Part shown: positions 26,075 to 35,420 of the stretch, piece after piece | Layout of the letters: each line of letters begins with the position of its first letter | Numbering within the stretch: the stretch's first letter is position 1 | DNA from: Desulfotignum sp. | GTDB lineage: Bacteria; Desulfobacterota; Desulfobacteria; Desulfobacterales; Desulfobacteraceae | Direction: 5' to 3' | Assembly: GCA_011389835.1 (NCBI GenBank) | Contig: JAABTO010000012.1 | Span: 1-37,506 of the forward strand | DNA length: 37,506 bases | The notes under the pieces: generated by a model | Seen by the model: only the letters and a program-made list of their open reading frames with translations | What the model was told of the DNA's origin: nothing | Database searches by the model: none | Made by a program: the position numbers and the translations under genes

Positions 26075-27502
26075 GTGCTGACCCGGCTTGTCTGTGCTGT
26101 AAAAGAAAAAAAACTGGCGGCTGCCATTGAAAAACGGCTGGCCCATGCGGATGTCCGGCTCAATATTTTCCATCACCCGGACAATACCTGGCAGGATCTG
26201 GTACGAAGCTGTGCCGATGTGTTTTTGATCAGCCGGACCCTGATCCCAAAGCCAGTGGATGCCAGTGTCGCGATTCTCAACAACCTGCCGGAAAAACCCA
26301 TTACTATTGTTCTGGATGACCGGGAGTCTTCCAAGGCCCATGCCGATCTTCTGGGCGCGGGAGCGGATATGGTGCTTTATGCCGGCCTGCCCCCGGACCG
26401 GCTCGTGGAAGCCATTGAAACCACCCTGGCGTCCCGGCAGCAGTTCTATGATTTGAACCGGTTCGACCACCGGGGCCGGACCCAGCCCCGGCTGCATGAT
26501 TTTACATCCAGCAGCCGGGACATGCAGCTGTTTCTGGAAGAGGTCCGTCAGGTGGTGGCCACGGATGTCACCTTATTGCTCCAGGGAGAGACCGGGGTGG
26601 GAAAAGAGCATCTGTCCAAAGCCATTCACATGGAAAGCCACCGTGCCAAGGGCCCGTTTATTGCTTTGAATATGGCGGCCATTCCGGATCAGCTCATGGA
26701 AAGTGAGTTGTTCGGCCATGAACAGGGCGCGTTCACCGGTGCGGTCCGTTCCCGGAGAGGCGCGTTCGAACTGGCCCATGGGGGCACCCTCTTTCTGGAT
26801 GAGATCGCTGAGATGCCTTTGAAAATGCAGTCCAAGCTCCTCAGGGTGCTTCAGGATTTCGAGTTCACTCCGGTGGGCGGGGAATCTTCTGTGTGGGTGG
26901 ATGTCCGGGTTATCGCCGCCACCAACAAAGATCTGACCCGGGAGGTGGAAAATAAACGATTCCGCCAGGATCTGTATTACCGGCTGGGGGTCATCACCCT
27001 GACCCTGCCGCCGCTGCGCCAGCGCAAAGAGGATATTCCGGGTGTGGCCGAACATTTTCTGATTCAGCAGGTCCAGCGCATGGGGCGGGATATTGAAGGC
27101 TTTTCAGACGATGCGGTTCATGCCCTGTGCGAGTATGCCTGGCCCGGAAACGTCCGGGAACTGATGAACGTGATTGAGCGGGCGGTGTTGCTTTGTCGGT
27201 CGAATCGGATTACACTTAAAGACCTTCCATCCGGATTTCATGCGGCAAAGGAAATGCCCGGAAACGGGAACTGGATGGGTGCGGTGGAAACCGATCCTGA
27301 ACTTGCCTGGGAAGGCCGGACCCTGGAACAGGTCAAATCCCGGGTCGTCACCCGGGTGGAGAAACAATACCTGGAGATGCTGCTGGAGAAAACCCGGGGC
27401 CGGGTGGGGGAAGCCGCCCGATTGGCAGGCATCCATCCCAGGGGCCTGTACGGGAAAATGAAAAAACTGGGCATTGACAAGGATCGGTTCAAATCCGTAT
27501 AA
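26075..27502 (+). CDS. Sigma-54-dependent transcriptional activator (degenerate receiver-like domain, AAA+, Fis HTH)
   Basis: [15 protein letters not shown] (Walker A), [20 protein letters not shown], Fis-type [33 protein letters not shown] 26075 preferred (AAGGAG 9 nt upstream); ORF track uses TTG 26051. Confidence 0.93.
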   Translation: MLTRLVCAVKEKKLAAAIEKRLAHADVRLNIFHHPDNTWQDLVRSCADVFLISRTLIPKPVDASVAILNNLPEKPITIVLDDRESSKAHADLLGAGADMVLYAGLPPDRLVEAIETTLASRQQFYDLNRFDHRGRTQPRLHDFTSSSRDMQLFLEEVRQVVATDVTLLLQGETGVGKEHLSKAIHMESHRAKGPFIALNMAAIPDQLMESELFGHEQGAFTGAVRSRRGAFELAHGGTLFLDEIAEMPLKMQSKLLRVLQDFEFTPVGGESSVWVDVRVIAATNKDLTREVENKRFRQDLYYRLGVITLTLPPLRQRKEDIPGVAEHFLIQQVQRMGRDIEGFSDDAVHALCEYAWPGNVRELMNVIERAVLLCRSNRITLKDLPSGFHAAKEMPGNGNWMGAVETDPELAWEGRTLEQVKSRVVTRVEKQYLEMLLEKTRGRVGEAARLAGIHPRGLYGKMKKLGIDKDRFKSV

Positions 27503-27536
27503 AAAAAGGGCAGTTACTTTCTGACGGAGATGATGT

Positions 27537-28385
27537 ATGACCTTGAGATGGTTGAATTCAAAAACAAGATCCAGACCTTTGATGATCCCTGCCCTGTGTC
27601 TGGTCTTGGCGGTGGCCCTGCTGTATGTCAAACCATTTCTGGCCGGCCGGATATTTCATTATCCGGTTTCGATGCCGGTTCTTTCCGAAAGCCGGCCCGA
27701 TACTGACATTACCATTCTGTATCACGAACGGCCGCCGTATTATGTCACCGGCCCCCTTGGGATTTATGGCTTGTGTGTGGATCCGGTGAAAAAAGCGTTT
27801 TCAGCCTCTGATATCGGCGTTGAATGGGTCAAAATGCCGGCGGCCAGACAGCTGGAGATGTTGAAATCCAATGCCAAAAATATTTGTGCCATCGGCTGGT
27901 TTAAGAATCCTGAACGGAAAAAATTTGCCGTGTATTCCCATGCCCTGTATCAGGACAAGCCGATGATCGCTTTGGCCCGGTCCGATAACCCCCGGCTCAT
28001 ATCCCAGCGCTCTCTGGCTCAGACGCTTGAAAATGAGGCGGTGACACTTTTGCGTAAGGATGGATATTCTTATGGCCAATATATCGATGACATGATTTTG
28101 AAACATGGTCCCCGTCAGGAGATCACCACGGCGGAAAACATCGGTATGCTCAAAATTCTTCATGACGGGCTGGCGGATTATTTTTTCATATCTGAAGAGG
28201 AAGCCGCCGAACTGATCCATACGTCCGGTCTGCTGGCAGACACATTTCAATTCATCCGTTTTACGGATGTCCCGGCGGGAAACAAACGGTATCTGCTGTT
28301 CAGCAAATCAACGGACAAACGTATTGTTGACAGGGTGGATGCCGCCATCATCCAAGTGCGAGCCGGCTCGGCAAAAGAGGAATGA
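27537..28385 (+). CDS. Membrane-anchored solute-binding protein (SBP_bac_3-like)
   Basis: N-terminal hydrophobic segment, then ITILYHERPPYYVTGPLGIYGLCVDPVKKAFSASDIGVEWVKMPAARQLEMLKSNAKNICAIGWFKNPERKKFAVYSHAL, typical of periplasmic amino-acid-binding folds. Confidence 0.8.
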   Translation: MTLRWLNSKTRSRPLMIPALCLVLAVALLYVKPFLAGRIFHYPVSMPVLSESRPDTDITILYHERPPYYVTGPLGIYGLCVDPVKKAFSASDIGVEWVKMPAARQLEMLKSNAKNICAIGWFKNPERKKFAVYSHALYQDKPMIALARSDNPRLISQRSLAQTLENEAVTLLRKDGYSYGQYIDDMILKHGPRQEITTAENIGMLKILHDGLADYFFISEEEAAELIHTSGLLADTFQFIRFTDVPAGNKRYLLFSKSTDKRIVDRVDAAIIQVRAGSAKEE

Positions 28386-28403
28386 CATGAGAAGAGGCCT
28401 GTT

Positions 28404-30500
28404 TTGAACCGTAAATATTTTACCGTCATCGCAGCCGCAGCGTTGCTGTTTCTGGTTTTGTACACCACCCTGGTGCTCATTCATGAATACCAGGTCCGGA
28501 AAAAAGCTCATGCCAGAATAGCGGTCCATGCAGATATGATGTCCAGTCTTCTGTGGAACTATAATGAGAAAGCAGCTTCCCAGTATCTGTTTCTTGCCGC
28601 TGAACTGGAAAATTATGCCTCTGTCATGGTGATGGATACCCGGGGAAATGTGTTTCAAAAAGTGTCTAAAGAGCCTTTCCAGGGAATGGAACGGTTTTCC
28701 TCGGCCATCGGACTGATGAACCACCTGCATCCCCTTGAGGCACCGGTCCGGTACAATGACAGGATCATCGGCACCCTTCAGGCAAAACGTATCTGTAAAA
28801 CCATTTATTTTGATGCCATGCTGCTGCTGCTGTTGGTCCTGATATTCATGATTTTTGTGCTTTACACCCGGCTGGCTGGTGAAAAAAAAGTGCTGGAAAA
28901 CCGGGTTGGCGATCGCACCCGAGCGTTATCGGAACTGAACGTGAACCTGCAGGACGAAATCCGTCAGCACAAAGCCGCCAGACAGGCCCTGGAAAAAAGT
29001 GAACAACGGTACCGGGCCTATTTTGAGGAAAATATTGCCGGCGCTTATATTTCAACCCCTTCCGGCCGGCTGATTGACTGCAACCAGAAGTATCTGGATA
29101 TTTTCGGTTTCAGGGACAAGGCCCAGGCCCTGGACACACCCATCAAAGATATTTACGACCATCGTGAAGAGCGGCGGCAGTTTCTGGATGCCCTGGTTGA
29201 AAATAAAAAAGTGTCTGCCTTTGAAACCACATTCCGGAAAATCGACGGCAGCAAAATTCATCTGATCGAAAATGCCGCAGCCGTATTTGATGAAAACGGC
29301 CGTCTGGATCACATCCGGGGATTTCTTCTGGATGTGACGGAAAAACATCGCCTTGAAATGCAACTGATACAGACACAGAAAATGGAGTCCATCGGGCGCC
29401 TGGCCGGCGGGGTGGCCCATGATTTCAACAACATGCTCAATGTGATTCTCGGACATACGGACCTGGCTCTGGACAAGATCGATGCATCCGAGCCGCTGCA
29501 CAACCATCTGCAGCAGATCCGGCATGCCGCCGAGCATTCAACGGATATCACCCGGCAGCTGCTGGCATTTGCCAGAAAACAGACCATTTCTCCAAGGGTT
29601 CTGGATCTGAACAAAACGGTTGAAGGCACGCTCAAAATGCTGCGTCGGCTGATCGGTGAAGATATCGATCTGGTGTGGAAACCGGCGGATCATCCCGGGG
29701 CTGTGAAAATGGATCCGTCACAGATCCACCAGATTCTGGCCAATCTGTGTGTGAACGCCCGGGATGCCATCGAGGGCGTGGGGCGCGTCATCATTGAAAC
29801 CCGAAAGAAACGATTTTATGAACAGGATGATTCGGATCTCCCGGACGCTATTCCAGGCGAATTTGTGATGCTGCGCGTCACTGACGATGGATGCGGCATG
29901 GATCAGCATACCCTGGACAACCTGTTCGATCCCTTTTTCACCACCAAGGAGGTCGGCAAGGGCACGGGCCTGGGATTGTCCACGGTCTATGGCATCGTGA
30001 AACAGAACAACGGGTTCATCCATGTGAATTCACAATTGAACCAGGGATCTTCATTTGATATTTTCCTGCCCTGTTATAAAGATACCGCTGTGACCCATGG
30101 AAGTGATTCCCCTGAGAGTGCTCCGGCCGGCAAAGGAGAGAGTATTCTGGTGGTGGAGGATGAAGTCTCCATCATGGAGCTGCTTGAGACCATGCTCGGA
30201 CAACTGGGATACACCGTGCTGGCCGAATCCTCTCCCCGGGCCGCCCTGGACCTGGTCAAAGCCCATACCGGCCGGATTGACATGCTGATCACGGACGTGA
30301 TCATGCCGGATATGAACGGCCGTGAACTGGCCAGGCAGGTCAGAGAACTGTATCCGGAAATCCGGTTGTTGTTCATGTCCGGCTATCCTGCCGATGTCAT
30401 TGCACAGCAGGGGGTCCTGGACAAAGGTGTTCAGTTCATTCAGAAGCCTTTTTCCATGCAGGATATCGCCATGAAGGTCCATCAGGCCTTAAAGGATTAA
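28404..30500 (+). CDS. Hybrid sensor histidine kinase (TM, PAS, HisKA, HATPase, receiver)
   Basis: GGVAHDFNNMLNVILGH (H box), NLCVNARDAIE (N box), DDGCGMD, GTGLGLSTVYGIVKQN, C-terminal VVEDEVSIMELL...DMLITDVIMPDMNG...QKPF. TTG start. Confidence 0.94.
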   Translation: MNRKYFTVIAAAALLFLVLYTTLVLIHEYQVRKKAHARIAVHADMMSSLLWNYNEKAASQYLFLAAELENYASVMVMDTRGNVFQKVSKEPFQGMERFSSAIGLMNHLHPLEAPVRYNDRIIGTLQAKRICKTIYFDAMLLLLLVLIFMIFVLYTRLAGEKKVLENRVGDRTRALSELNVNLQDEIRQHKAARQALEKSEQRYRAYFEENIAGAYISTPSGRLIDCNQKYLDIFGFRDKAQALDTPIKDIYDHREERRQFLDALVENKKVSAFETTFRKIDGSKIHLIENAAAVFDENGRLDHIRGFLLDVTEKHRLEMQLIQTQKMESIGRLAGGVAHDFNNMLNVILGHTDLALDKIDASEPLHNHLQQIRHAAEHSTDITRQLLAFARKQTISPRVLDLNKTVEGTLKMLRRLIGEDIDLVWKPADHPGAVKMDPSQIHQILANLCVNARDAIEGVGRVIIETRKKRFYEQDDSDLPDAIPGEFVMLRVTDDGCGMDQHTLDNLFDPFFTTKEVGKGTGLGLSTVYGIVKQNNGFIHVNSQLNQGSSFDIFLPCYKDTAVTHGSDSPESAPAGKGESILVVEDEVSIMELLETMLGQLGYTVLAESSPRAALDLVKAHTGRIDMLITDVIMPDMNGRELARQVRELYPEIRLLFMSGYPADVIAQQGVLDKGVQFIQKPFSMQDIAMKVHQALKD

Positions 30501-31012
30501 ATTTTTCTGTCCGTCTCCTCTAAACTGCATTCATCCGGGTTCTCAAAGCATTGATCCACATCGTTGTGCGATACCGCCCGGGTGTCGACATGTTTGACCA
30601 CCAGCCAGTATCCGATGCTCGTGGCAAATACCACTGCAGCCGTGGCAAACATATAACTTGGTTCCACCACTTTGAAATCCAGGATGATGACTTTCCGGGC
30701 GATAGCCATCAGGGCCGTGGCCATCACGATTTTGACGTGAATCACATCATCCCTGAGATAGATGGTGATGTTGATGAATATTTCAATGGCGATGAGCACG
30801 GCCATGAACGCGCCGAAGGTGGCCAGAATGTCGCTGATATTCATGAGCATGACCGGCGGGGTGCGCAGTTTCATATAGATTTCCCAGGCCACGTCCACCA
30901 CCCCCCAGAGAATCACCAGGGTCATCAGGACCGCCAGACTCCGAACGCTGAAACGGATTAAAACCCGCAGTTTCTGAATCAACGGTTCTTTGGGGTTGTC
31001 CATATCATCCAT
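30497..31012 (-). CDS. PsiE-like (phosphate-starvation-inducible) membrane protein
   Basis: AFMAVLIAIEIFINITIYLRDDVIHVKIVMATALMAIARKVIILDF and four predicted TM segments. Confidence 0.8.
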   Translation of the reverse strand: MDDMDNPKEPLIQKLRVLIRFSVRSLAVLMTLVILWGVVDVAWEIYMKLRTPPVMLMNISDILATFGAFMAVLIAIEIFINITIYLRDDVIHVKIVMATALMAIARKVIILDFKVVEPSYMFATAAVVFATSIGYWLVVKHVDTRAVSHNDVDQCFENPDECSLEETDRKI

Positions 31013-31084
31013 GGCAGATCCCTTTCAATTTGAAACCGGGTGCCGGTGCATACGCATCTGTATGAACCGGCCCCCGGAATGAGG

Positions 31085-31612
31085 TTACAGGCCTTTTTTT
31101 TCAAGCCATCTGAAAAGAAGCAACCCTCCGGCAACTAATATCGGAATAATAATCCAGTGATGGATTCCCAGCACCTGGGGCAGGGTGATCTTGCCCAGAT
31201 CTCCCCAGGTGTAGACGGTTTTCTGGAGTACGGGATAGACTTCCGCAAACACCGCGGCCCCCGCAATCATCCCCAGGATACCCCAGACCGCATCCCAGCG
31301 GCCTTCGCCCAGAGCACCCATGGAGGTGCCGGGGCAGTACCCCAGAAGGCCCCATCCAAGGCCGAATATCAGGCCCCCGATGATGACCGGTCCCAGGATC
31401 GTGGCTTTGATGGACAACGATACCACGCCCAGATCCCTGAGCAGGTAAATCCCCACCATCCCCACCAGCACACTTGAAAGCATGAACTTGACAATGGTCA
31501 TGTCTATGAGCCGCATGGCACCCATCTGTTTGTCGTAGCGCAGCACCCGTCCTTTCTGAAGCAGAAAGCCGAACAGCAGTCCGGTGATCAGTCCGTATAT
31601 GAGCATATCCAT
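31085..31612 (-). CDS. YeeE/YedE (DUF6691-like) transporter subunit
   Basis: MDMLIYGLITGLLFGFLLQKGRVLRYD...GGLIFGLGWGLLGYCPGTSMGALGEGRWDAVWGILGM; start 31612 with AGGAGG upstream; ORF track start 31924 is an out-of-context extension. Confidence 0.88.
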   Translation of the reverse strand: MDMLIYGLITGLLFGFLLQKGRVLRYDKQMGAMRLIDMTIVKFMLSSVLVGMVGIYLLRDLGVVSLSIKATILGPVIIGGLIFGLGWGLLGYCPGTSMGALGEGRWDAVWGILGMIAGAAVFAEVYPVLQKTVYTWGDLGKITLPQVLGIHHWIIIPILVAGGLLLFRWLEKKGL

Positions 31613-31623
31613 GGATGGCCTCC

Positions 31624-32136
31624 TTATTTGTAAATCAGTCGGGCGACAAATATGCCGCCGATAAAGAAACAGACGAGCGCGATAAACCCGCTGACCGCCA
31701 GTTGAAGCGTACCGCTCAACCCGTGGCCGCTGGGTCAGCCGCCGGCCAGTCGGGCACCGAACAGCGCCACGGCACCGCCGAAAAACGCGAAGATCGCCCG
31801 TTTGCCGACACTTTGGGCACCGAACCGTTCCGCCCACATGTCCGGCACGGCCTGCAGTTTGAAAGATCCCGATGTGACTGCAGAGATAAAAGCGCCCAGA
31901 ACAATACCAATCATGAACATCCACTGCCAGTCAATTTTGGGCACCACTCTGATGAAATAATCCATCTGCGCCACCCGTTCCGGTCCGAAAAACTGTTCGA
32001 TCATTCCGGCGGTCCGGACAAACGAGGTGGAGGCACCGAAATACTTTCCAGCGATCACCACGGACAAAATCCCCACCACACCGGCAAGGGCCCCGGCCAG
32101 ATAGGGGCTCCATCCGCCATTGTCAGTCTGTTTCAT
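31624..32136 (-). CDS. YeeE/YedE transporter subunit, predicted selenoprotein (in-frame UGA at 31735-31737 read as Sec)
   Basis: ORF track stops at 31735 with ...ALFGARLAGG; reading through TGA gives U-PSGHGLSGTLQLAVSGFIALVCFFIGGIFVARLIYK stop (TAA 31624-31626). Expected family motif is AGGCxSGHG, so TGA replaces the Cys codon. Confidence 0.85.
31701..31720 (-). promoter_or_regulatory. Bacterial SECIS-like hairpin downstream of the UGA codon
   Basis: mRNA GUUGAGCG-GUA-CGC(U)UCAAC: 8-bp stem with bulged U and GGUAC apical region, starting 14 nt after UGA. Confidence 0.6.
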
Positions 32137-32219
32137 GTTTGCCTCCTTTCAGCTGTTGGATTGACTGATTTTTTGAATTCTACGGCAGAAAAGATCGTAT
32201 TGCAAAGGGAAAATATCGG

Positions 32220-33482
32220 TCACATCAGGACCAGTGCCACGGCACAACCCGGAATCATGGCCGCGAGCATCAGCAGCGGCAGTTTGAAATGTACTTTGTA
32301 TCCGGCGATAAAAGCAAATATCACCCCCTTGACCAGGGTGTTGGTCAAACAGGCCAGAAGAATCCCCAGCACCGCCACTTCCGAAGCCAGGTCCTGCCTG
32401 GCGGATCGGGACAGGGACAGCACAATGGCATCCACATCGATCAGTCCGGATACCACGGACAGCACATAGATGCCGGAACTGCCGAACCATTCCTTCATGG
32501 CTTCGGAAAGAAACAGCACCGCCGCCAGAATCAGGCCGAACTGCAATGCCATGCCCAGCTGCAGCGGATTTTTCAGCACCACCGGCTGATGATCTCCGGT
32601 TTCTTTTTGGTCCCGTTGCCACCAGATCCAGGCCAGGGCGCATAACAGGCCGGCGAACATGGTGGCCAGGGGCAGCCACAATGCCTTGAGCAGTCCGGGA
32701 TACACCACAAGCACTTCGATCACCACCCGGATGAACATGATGGCGGCGGCCACCAGGACCCCGGCGGAAAAAACGAGGCTGGTTTTCTGTTCTCTGGCGA
32801 ACCGGGCCAGGCTGATGGTGACGGCCGTGGAAGAGACCATGCCCCCGGCAATGGCGGTGACCAGGGTGCCTTTTTTTTCTCCCACCAGCTGTATAATCAC
32901 ATACCCCAGAAAAGAGATGCCCGAGATCAGTACCACCATCCACCAGGTCCAGTATGGGTTCAATGCTTCCCAGGGACCATATCCCCTGTTGGGCAGCAGC
33001 GGCAGCAGCACCAGGGAAATGATCAGCAGTTTGAGCCCGGAGAAAAAGTCCCTGGGCCGGATGGTCCTGAGCCAGGAATGCAGCTCCGGTTTGTATCCCA
33101 GCAGGGAAATCACGATCACGGTCACGGTCATGGCTGGAATCGGATGTCCGAACGCGGCCCAGGCAGACAGGACAAACGACAGCATCATGGTAAAGGCCGT
33201 GGTGGTGCCCATGTCCTTGTCTGTCCGGGCCTCCAGGATGTGGGCCGCGATGATCAGGGCACACACCCCGGGAAACGCGGCCACCATGAACCAGGGCGTG
33301 GTCTGCTCGGAAATCAGGGCGCAGACCCCTCCCAGCAGGCCGATGAGGCTGAAGGTCCGGATGCCGGCCACCCGTTCCCCTTCATCTTCCTCACGGTCGC
33401 GCCATCCCCGTTCGATACCGATCAAAAGTCCGATAGCCAGGGCGGCCAGCAGTTTGATTGCCAGGTTGTAGGAAGTGTCCAT
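32220..33482 (-). CDS. MgtC/SapB-DUF4010 family membrane protein
   Basis: LAIGLLIGIERGWRDREEDEGERVAGIRTFSLIGLLGG; polytopic; GGMVSSTAVTISLARFAREQ. Confidence 0.88.
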   Translation of the reverse strand: MDTSYNLAIKLLAALAIGLLIGIERGWRDREEDEGERVAGIRTFSLIGLLGGVCALISEQTTPWFMVAAFPGVCALIIAAHILEARTDKDMGTTTAFTMMLSFVLSAWAAFGHPIPAMTVTVIVISLLGYKPELHSWLRTIRPRDFFSGLKLLIISLVLLPLLPNRGYGPWEALNPYWTWWMVVLISGISFLGYVIIQLVGEKKGTLVTAIAGGMVSSTAVTISLARFAREQKTSLVFSAGVLVAAAIMFIRVVIEVLVVYPGLLKALWLPLATMFAGLLCALAWIWWQRDQKETGDHQPVVLKNPLQLGMALQFGLILAAVLFLSEAMKEWFGSSGIYVLSVVSGLIDVDAIVLSLSRSARQDLASEVAVLGILLACLTNTLVKGVIFAFIAGYKVHFKLPLLMLAAMIPGCAVALVLM

Positions 33483-33528
33483 GTCTTGTCTATCTCAGTT
33501 CCGGCCTTTTTTGTCAAGACATCCCGGA

Positions 33529-34479
33529 TCACCCGGCAACCGTCTGCCACAGGGACAGCCACAGCGGCATGGCCAGGATGCACACCAGGTACTGGAGCAG
33601 CATCATGCTGGCCACGGACCGTTCATCCCCGCCATAGTTTCTCACCATGAGGATCAGGTTGGTGGCCGGCGGTGACGATGTCTGGAGAATGATCAGACTG
33701 CAGAACAAGGGCAGGGTATGATACAGACCCAGACCGTACATCACCGCAAAGGCGGCCCCGGGCACCAGGATGAATTTGACGCCGGTGACCCGGATCACAT
33801 CGGTTAAAGGCGGCATGTCTGTCAGGGAGATGCTGCCCAGGGTGGCGCCCAGGATAAAGACGGCCAGGGGCACTGTGGCCTGGCCCAGCAGATCCATGGC
33901 GGACAGCAGGGTGTCGGGCATGGCTGTGGCCGTGCCGGATACCACCAGAAAAATGGCGGCAAGAGTGGCCACCAGGGGCGGGGTGACAAAATCCTGCCAC
34001 CGGATGGCCGCATTCCGGTCCCCGCTGACCAGCACCTTGCCCACACTCCACATGATGGGGGACTGGCCTAAGATCAGCAGAAAACAATACAGGGCCAGCC
34101 GGTCGAACTGGTCCGGAAACACCAGCTGGCCGATGGGCAGCACAATATACACCGCGTTCTGAAAACTGGCCATGGAGATGAACGCCCGTTTTTCCGGTCT
34201 GCGGCCGAAAAGCCCAAACGCCATGCCAAGCCCGGCCAGGGCAATCAAAACCCCGGACAGGGGCAGCAGCCACCATTGGGCAAATCCGGACGGATCAAAC
34301 TGGCTCACGGTCTTGACCACGATCAGACAGGGCAGAAAAACGTTCACGGTCACAGCGGACAGGGCCTGGATATGGGCCTGGGACACAATTTTTGTCCGCA
34401 CCAGGACCCCGGCGGCGGCTGAGATGAGGAACAGCTGGAAAACAGCGGAAAAAACCGTGGTAAACGTGGGGATGAACAT
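33529..34479 (-). CDS. AEC family transporter (second copy in window)
   Basis: 316 aa polytopic; FISMASFQNAVYIVLPIGQLVFP, VPLAVFILGATLGSI, QTSSPPATNLILMVRNYGGDE. Confidence 0.87.
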   Translation of the reverse strand: MFIPTFTTVFSAVFQLFLISAAAGVLVRTKIVSQAHIQALSAVTVNVFLPCLIVVKTVSQFDPSGFAQWWLLPLSGVLIALAGLGMAFGLFGRRPEKRAFISMASFQNAVYIVLPIGQLVFPDQFDRLALYCFLLILGQSPIMWSVGKVLVSGDRNAAIRWQDFVTPPLVATLAAIFLVVSGTATAMPDTLLSAMDLLGQATVPLAVFILGATLGSISLTDMPPLTDVIRVTGVKFILVPGAAFAVMYGLGLYHTLPLFCSLIILQTSSPPATNLILMVRNYGGDERSVASMMLLQYLVCILAMPLWLSLWQTVAG

Positions 34480-34491
34480 AAGCCGGTGGTG

Positions 34492-35241
34492 TCACTCCTT
34501 TCCGGAAAACAGGCCAAGAGATGTGAATGTTTCTATCATGGCATCGTAATGGGACCCTTTCCAGAAAATGTTCAGACATTGAGGGCATTGGAAAAAGTCG
34601 AAAAAATATTTTTTTGTCTTGGGTTCCAGCAGGTGAAGAATATCGGTTTTGGCCACCTTTACCAGGGGCTGGTTGCACCGGGTGCAGCGGGAAAAAAACG
34701 CGGTCCGGTCATGCAGCCCGAAAAAGTCGACCACCTCCTGAACCTGATCATAGGGAAGGTTGGACCGGATTCGTCTGGCAAACACAATTTTTTTGCGTTT
34801 CAGCAGGAGGGTGTCCCGGGTCAACACGATGCGGGATTCCGATTCGGACAGATCCGCAATCTGTTCATCGGTAAACGATGAGGAACAGGCCACGTCAAAT
34901 CCCAGCAGAATGAGCAGGCGTCCCAGTTTGAGCACATTCACGTCGGCGATGAACCGGATCCGGCCCAGTGGTTCCGGCCGCAGCAAAGACGGGGAGCGCA
35001 CATCAAACGGCGGATCGATCCCATGAACGGTCATGTTCCCGGGCGTGTGCGGAATAAAGGAAAAATCGATGTTCTGTCCGTTGAACCGGATCCCGCCCAC
35101 CTCGGTATGGGGAACCCCCATCGATTCGATGATATCCTTGACCGACGCGCTGCGGATCAACGCATAGTCCAGTTCATTTCCTTTATGGCGGTCCGCCAGG
35201 AAAAAATCCAGCGCCGGATCAAATGTCACCGAAATATTCAC
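34492..35241 (-). CDS. Mut7-C RNAse domain protein with N-terminal ubiquitin-like region
   Basis: RFIADVNVLKLGRLLILLGFDVACSSSFTDEQIADLSESESRIVLTRDTLLLKRKKI; C-terminal CTRCNQPL...CPQCLNIFW zinc ribbon. Confidence 0.87.
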   Translation of the reverse strand: MNISVTFDPALDFFLADRHKGNELDYALIRSASVKDIIESMGVPHTEVGGIRFNGQNIDFSFIPHTPGNMTVHGIDPPFDVRSPSLLRPEPLGRIRFIADVNVLKLGRLLILLGFDVACSSSFTDEQIADLSESESRIVLTRDTLLLKRKKIVFARRIRSNLPYDQVQEVVDFFGLHDRTAFFSRCTRCNQPLVKVAKTDILHLLEPKTKKYFFDFFQCPQCLNIFWKGSHYDAMIETFTSLGLFSGKE

Positions 35242-35420
35242 GAAGTACTTGTACTATGCCGGCACAAAATTGCAAATGGTTTTTTACCTGAATTTATGAA
35301 CCCTTGATGGTTCAGATTTCCTGAATTTTGAAGCGGTCCTTGTCTTTTTGGATTGGCTTGTATAATGTATTTATGATCCAAAAACCCATAACATATTTTG
35401 AATCAGGCAAGTGATTGAAA

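Noticed and set aside
30497-30500. 4-bp stop-stop overlap (TTAA) of the hybrid kinase and PsiE genes
   Set aside because: Common consequence of convergent compact genes; not evidence of a system.
31735-31737. Simple nonsense mutation or sequencing error explaining the YeeE/YedE TGA
   Set aside because: Not fully excluded, but TGA falls exactly on the conserved Cys codon, the downstream frame is intact and conserved, and a SECIS-like hairpin follows; Sec is the better explanation.
31613-31924. N-terminal extension of the 279-aa ORF (MDVHDWYCSGRF...)
   Set aside because: Arg/Cys-rich shadow of the Sec-containing gene in another frame; the real start is ATG 31612 with AGGAGG.
32149-33264. 371-aa minus-strand ORF
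   Set aside because: Alternate frame of the MgtC/DUF4010 gene, which has clear family motifs and TM segments.
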